Assembly: GCA_032622095.1 (NCBI GenBank)
Contig: CP136063.1
Coordinates: 27,904,987 to 27,968,986 of the forward strand
From: Siphonodentalium dalli
Taxonomy: Eukaryota > Mollusca > Scaphopoda > Gadilida > Siphonodentaliidae
DNA length: 64,000 bases
Direction: 5' to 3'
Shown here: in pieces, positions 63,801-64,000 of the stretch
Layout of the letters: every line of letters begins with the position of its first letter
Position numbering within the stretch: position 1 is the first letter of the stretch
Made by a program: the position numbers and the translations under genes
The notes under the pieces: generated by a model
Told to the model about the DNA's origin: nothing
Database searches by the model: none
Seen by the model: the letters and a program-made list of their open reading frames with translations, nothing else

Positions 63801-64000
63801 ACCTGGAGTTCTCATGGTGGGTAATGATTATCTGTTCTGGAGACCATAATTAAACAGCGATATTTATCCAAGAGTTATTCATGTCGGGCAATGATTATCT
63901 GTTCTGGAGACCGTATTTAAACATCGATATTTAACCTGGAGTTCTCATGACGGGCAATGACTATCTGTTCTTGAGACCATAATCAAACATCGATATTTAA

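Larger units (their letters stand above)
31958..64000 (+). repeat. Giant 66/67-bp satellite array (~480 monomers), open at the right edge
   Basis: From 31958 to the end of the window the sequence is one head-to-tail array in a single orientation, without any inserted element. There are two length classes. The 66-bp type has 'GTTCTCATG'. The 67-bp type has 'GTTATTCATG' (one extra base). Landmarks per unit are TCTGTTCTGGAGACCATAAT, TAAACATCGATATTTAACCT and CATGACGGGCAATGATTA. Recurrent variant types include 'atcaaacagcg...cttgag...gggcactg', 'actaaacatcgatgtcagacctggagatctc', a +5-bp type with doubled TCTGT, and 1-bp deletions. First monomers (31958-32160) are the most diverged, as expected at an array edge. 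All frames contain stops, and no open frame over 60 codons exists in 32 kb. Confidence 0.98.

Noticed and set aside
31958-64000. CRISPR-like or protein-coding repeat interpretation of the regular array
   Set aside because: There are no unique spacers between units, monomers are contiguous, every frame has stops, and the context is eukaryotic. It is a satellite.

Overview
This is a eukaryotic, almost certainly molluscan (probably bivalve) nuclear window. There are no operons and no compact gene layout. The evidence is the repeat content: a pearl-like element with 'GGGCCATAACTCTGG' core repeats and an ACGG microsatellite, a tRNA-headed SINE with a V/Meta-SINE-like central domain, a CR1/L2-type LINE, decayed Polinton/Maverick sequence, and a very large 66/67-bp satellite array. 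The species cannot be fixed from the sequence.

Layout. (1) 1-4.2 kb: non-coding sequence with one good candidate coding exon (1806-1946, + strand) and a ~145-bp degenerate tandem repeat. (2) 4.25-13.72 kb: best read as one decayed Polinton-type DNA transposon. Its ~700-bp terminal inverted repeats begin AGTATAGTGCGCC and enclose a broken packaging-ATPase pseudogene (10.4-11.1 kb). Later insertions and internal repeats overlay it, and the right inverted repeat is split by a ~525-bp insertion resembling a LINE 3' end. (3) 14.1-14.5 kb: remnant of a LINE ORF1 with gag-like zinc knuckles, in three frames. (4) 15.6-22.9 kb: AT-rich DNA dense in palindromes and fold-back structures (TTACGCTTAAGCGTAA cluster, a 65-bp-armed hairpin, a 60-bp near-perfect palindrome, GGTTTTGATCAAAACC cluster). 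(5) 22974-23096: a second candidate coding exon, with the same phase (0-0) and the same splice-site style as the first. (6) 23.3-24.2 kb: a 21-bp tandem repeat running directly into a small 66-bp satellite array. (7) 24.7-29.1 kb: a minus-strand CR1/L2-type LINE interrupted in its reverse transcriptase by a SINE plus a ~1.9-kb repeat element. (8) 29.1-31.0 kb: AT-rich, no feature seen. (9) 31.07-31.68 kb: pearl-like element. (10) 31.96-64.0 kb: more than 32 kb of uninterrupted 66/67-bp satellite (~480 monomers) with nested higher-order duplications (1538, 3128, 3392, 1132 and ~6398 bp), running off the right edge.

There is no multi-gene pathway here. The only host-gene signal is the pair of short amphipathic-helix exons, which may belong to one + strand gene with a ~21-kb intron. 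If that gene continues to the right, its next intron has to cross the LINE and the giant satellite. Everything else is mobile-element or repeat history.
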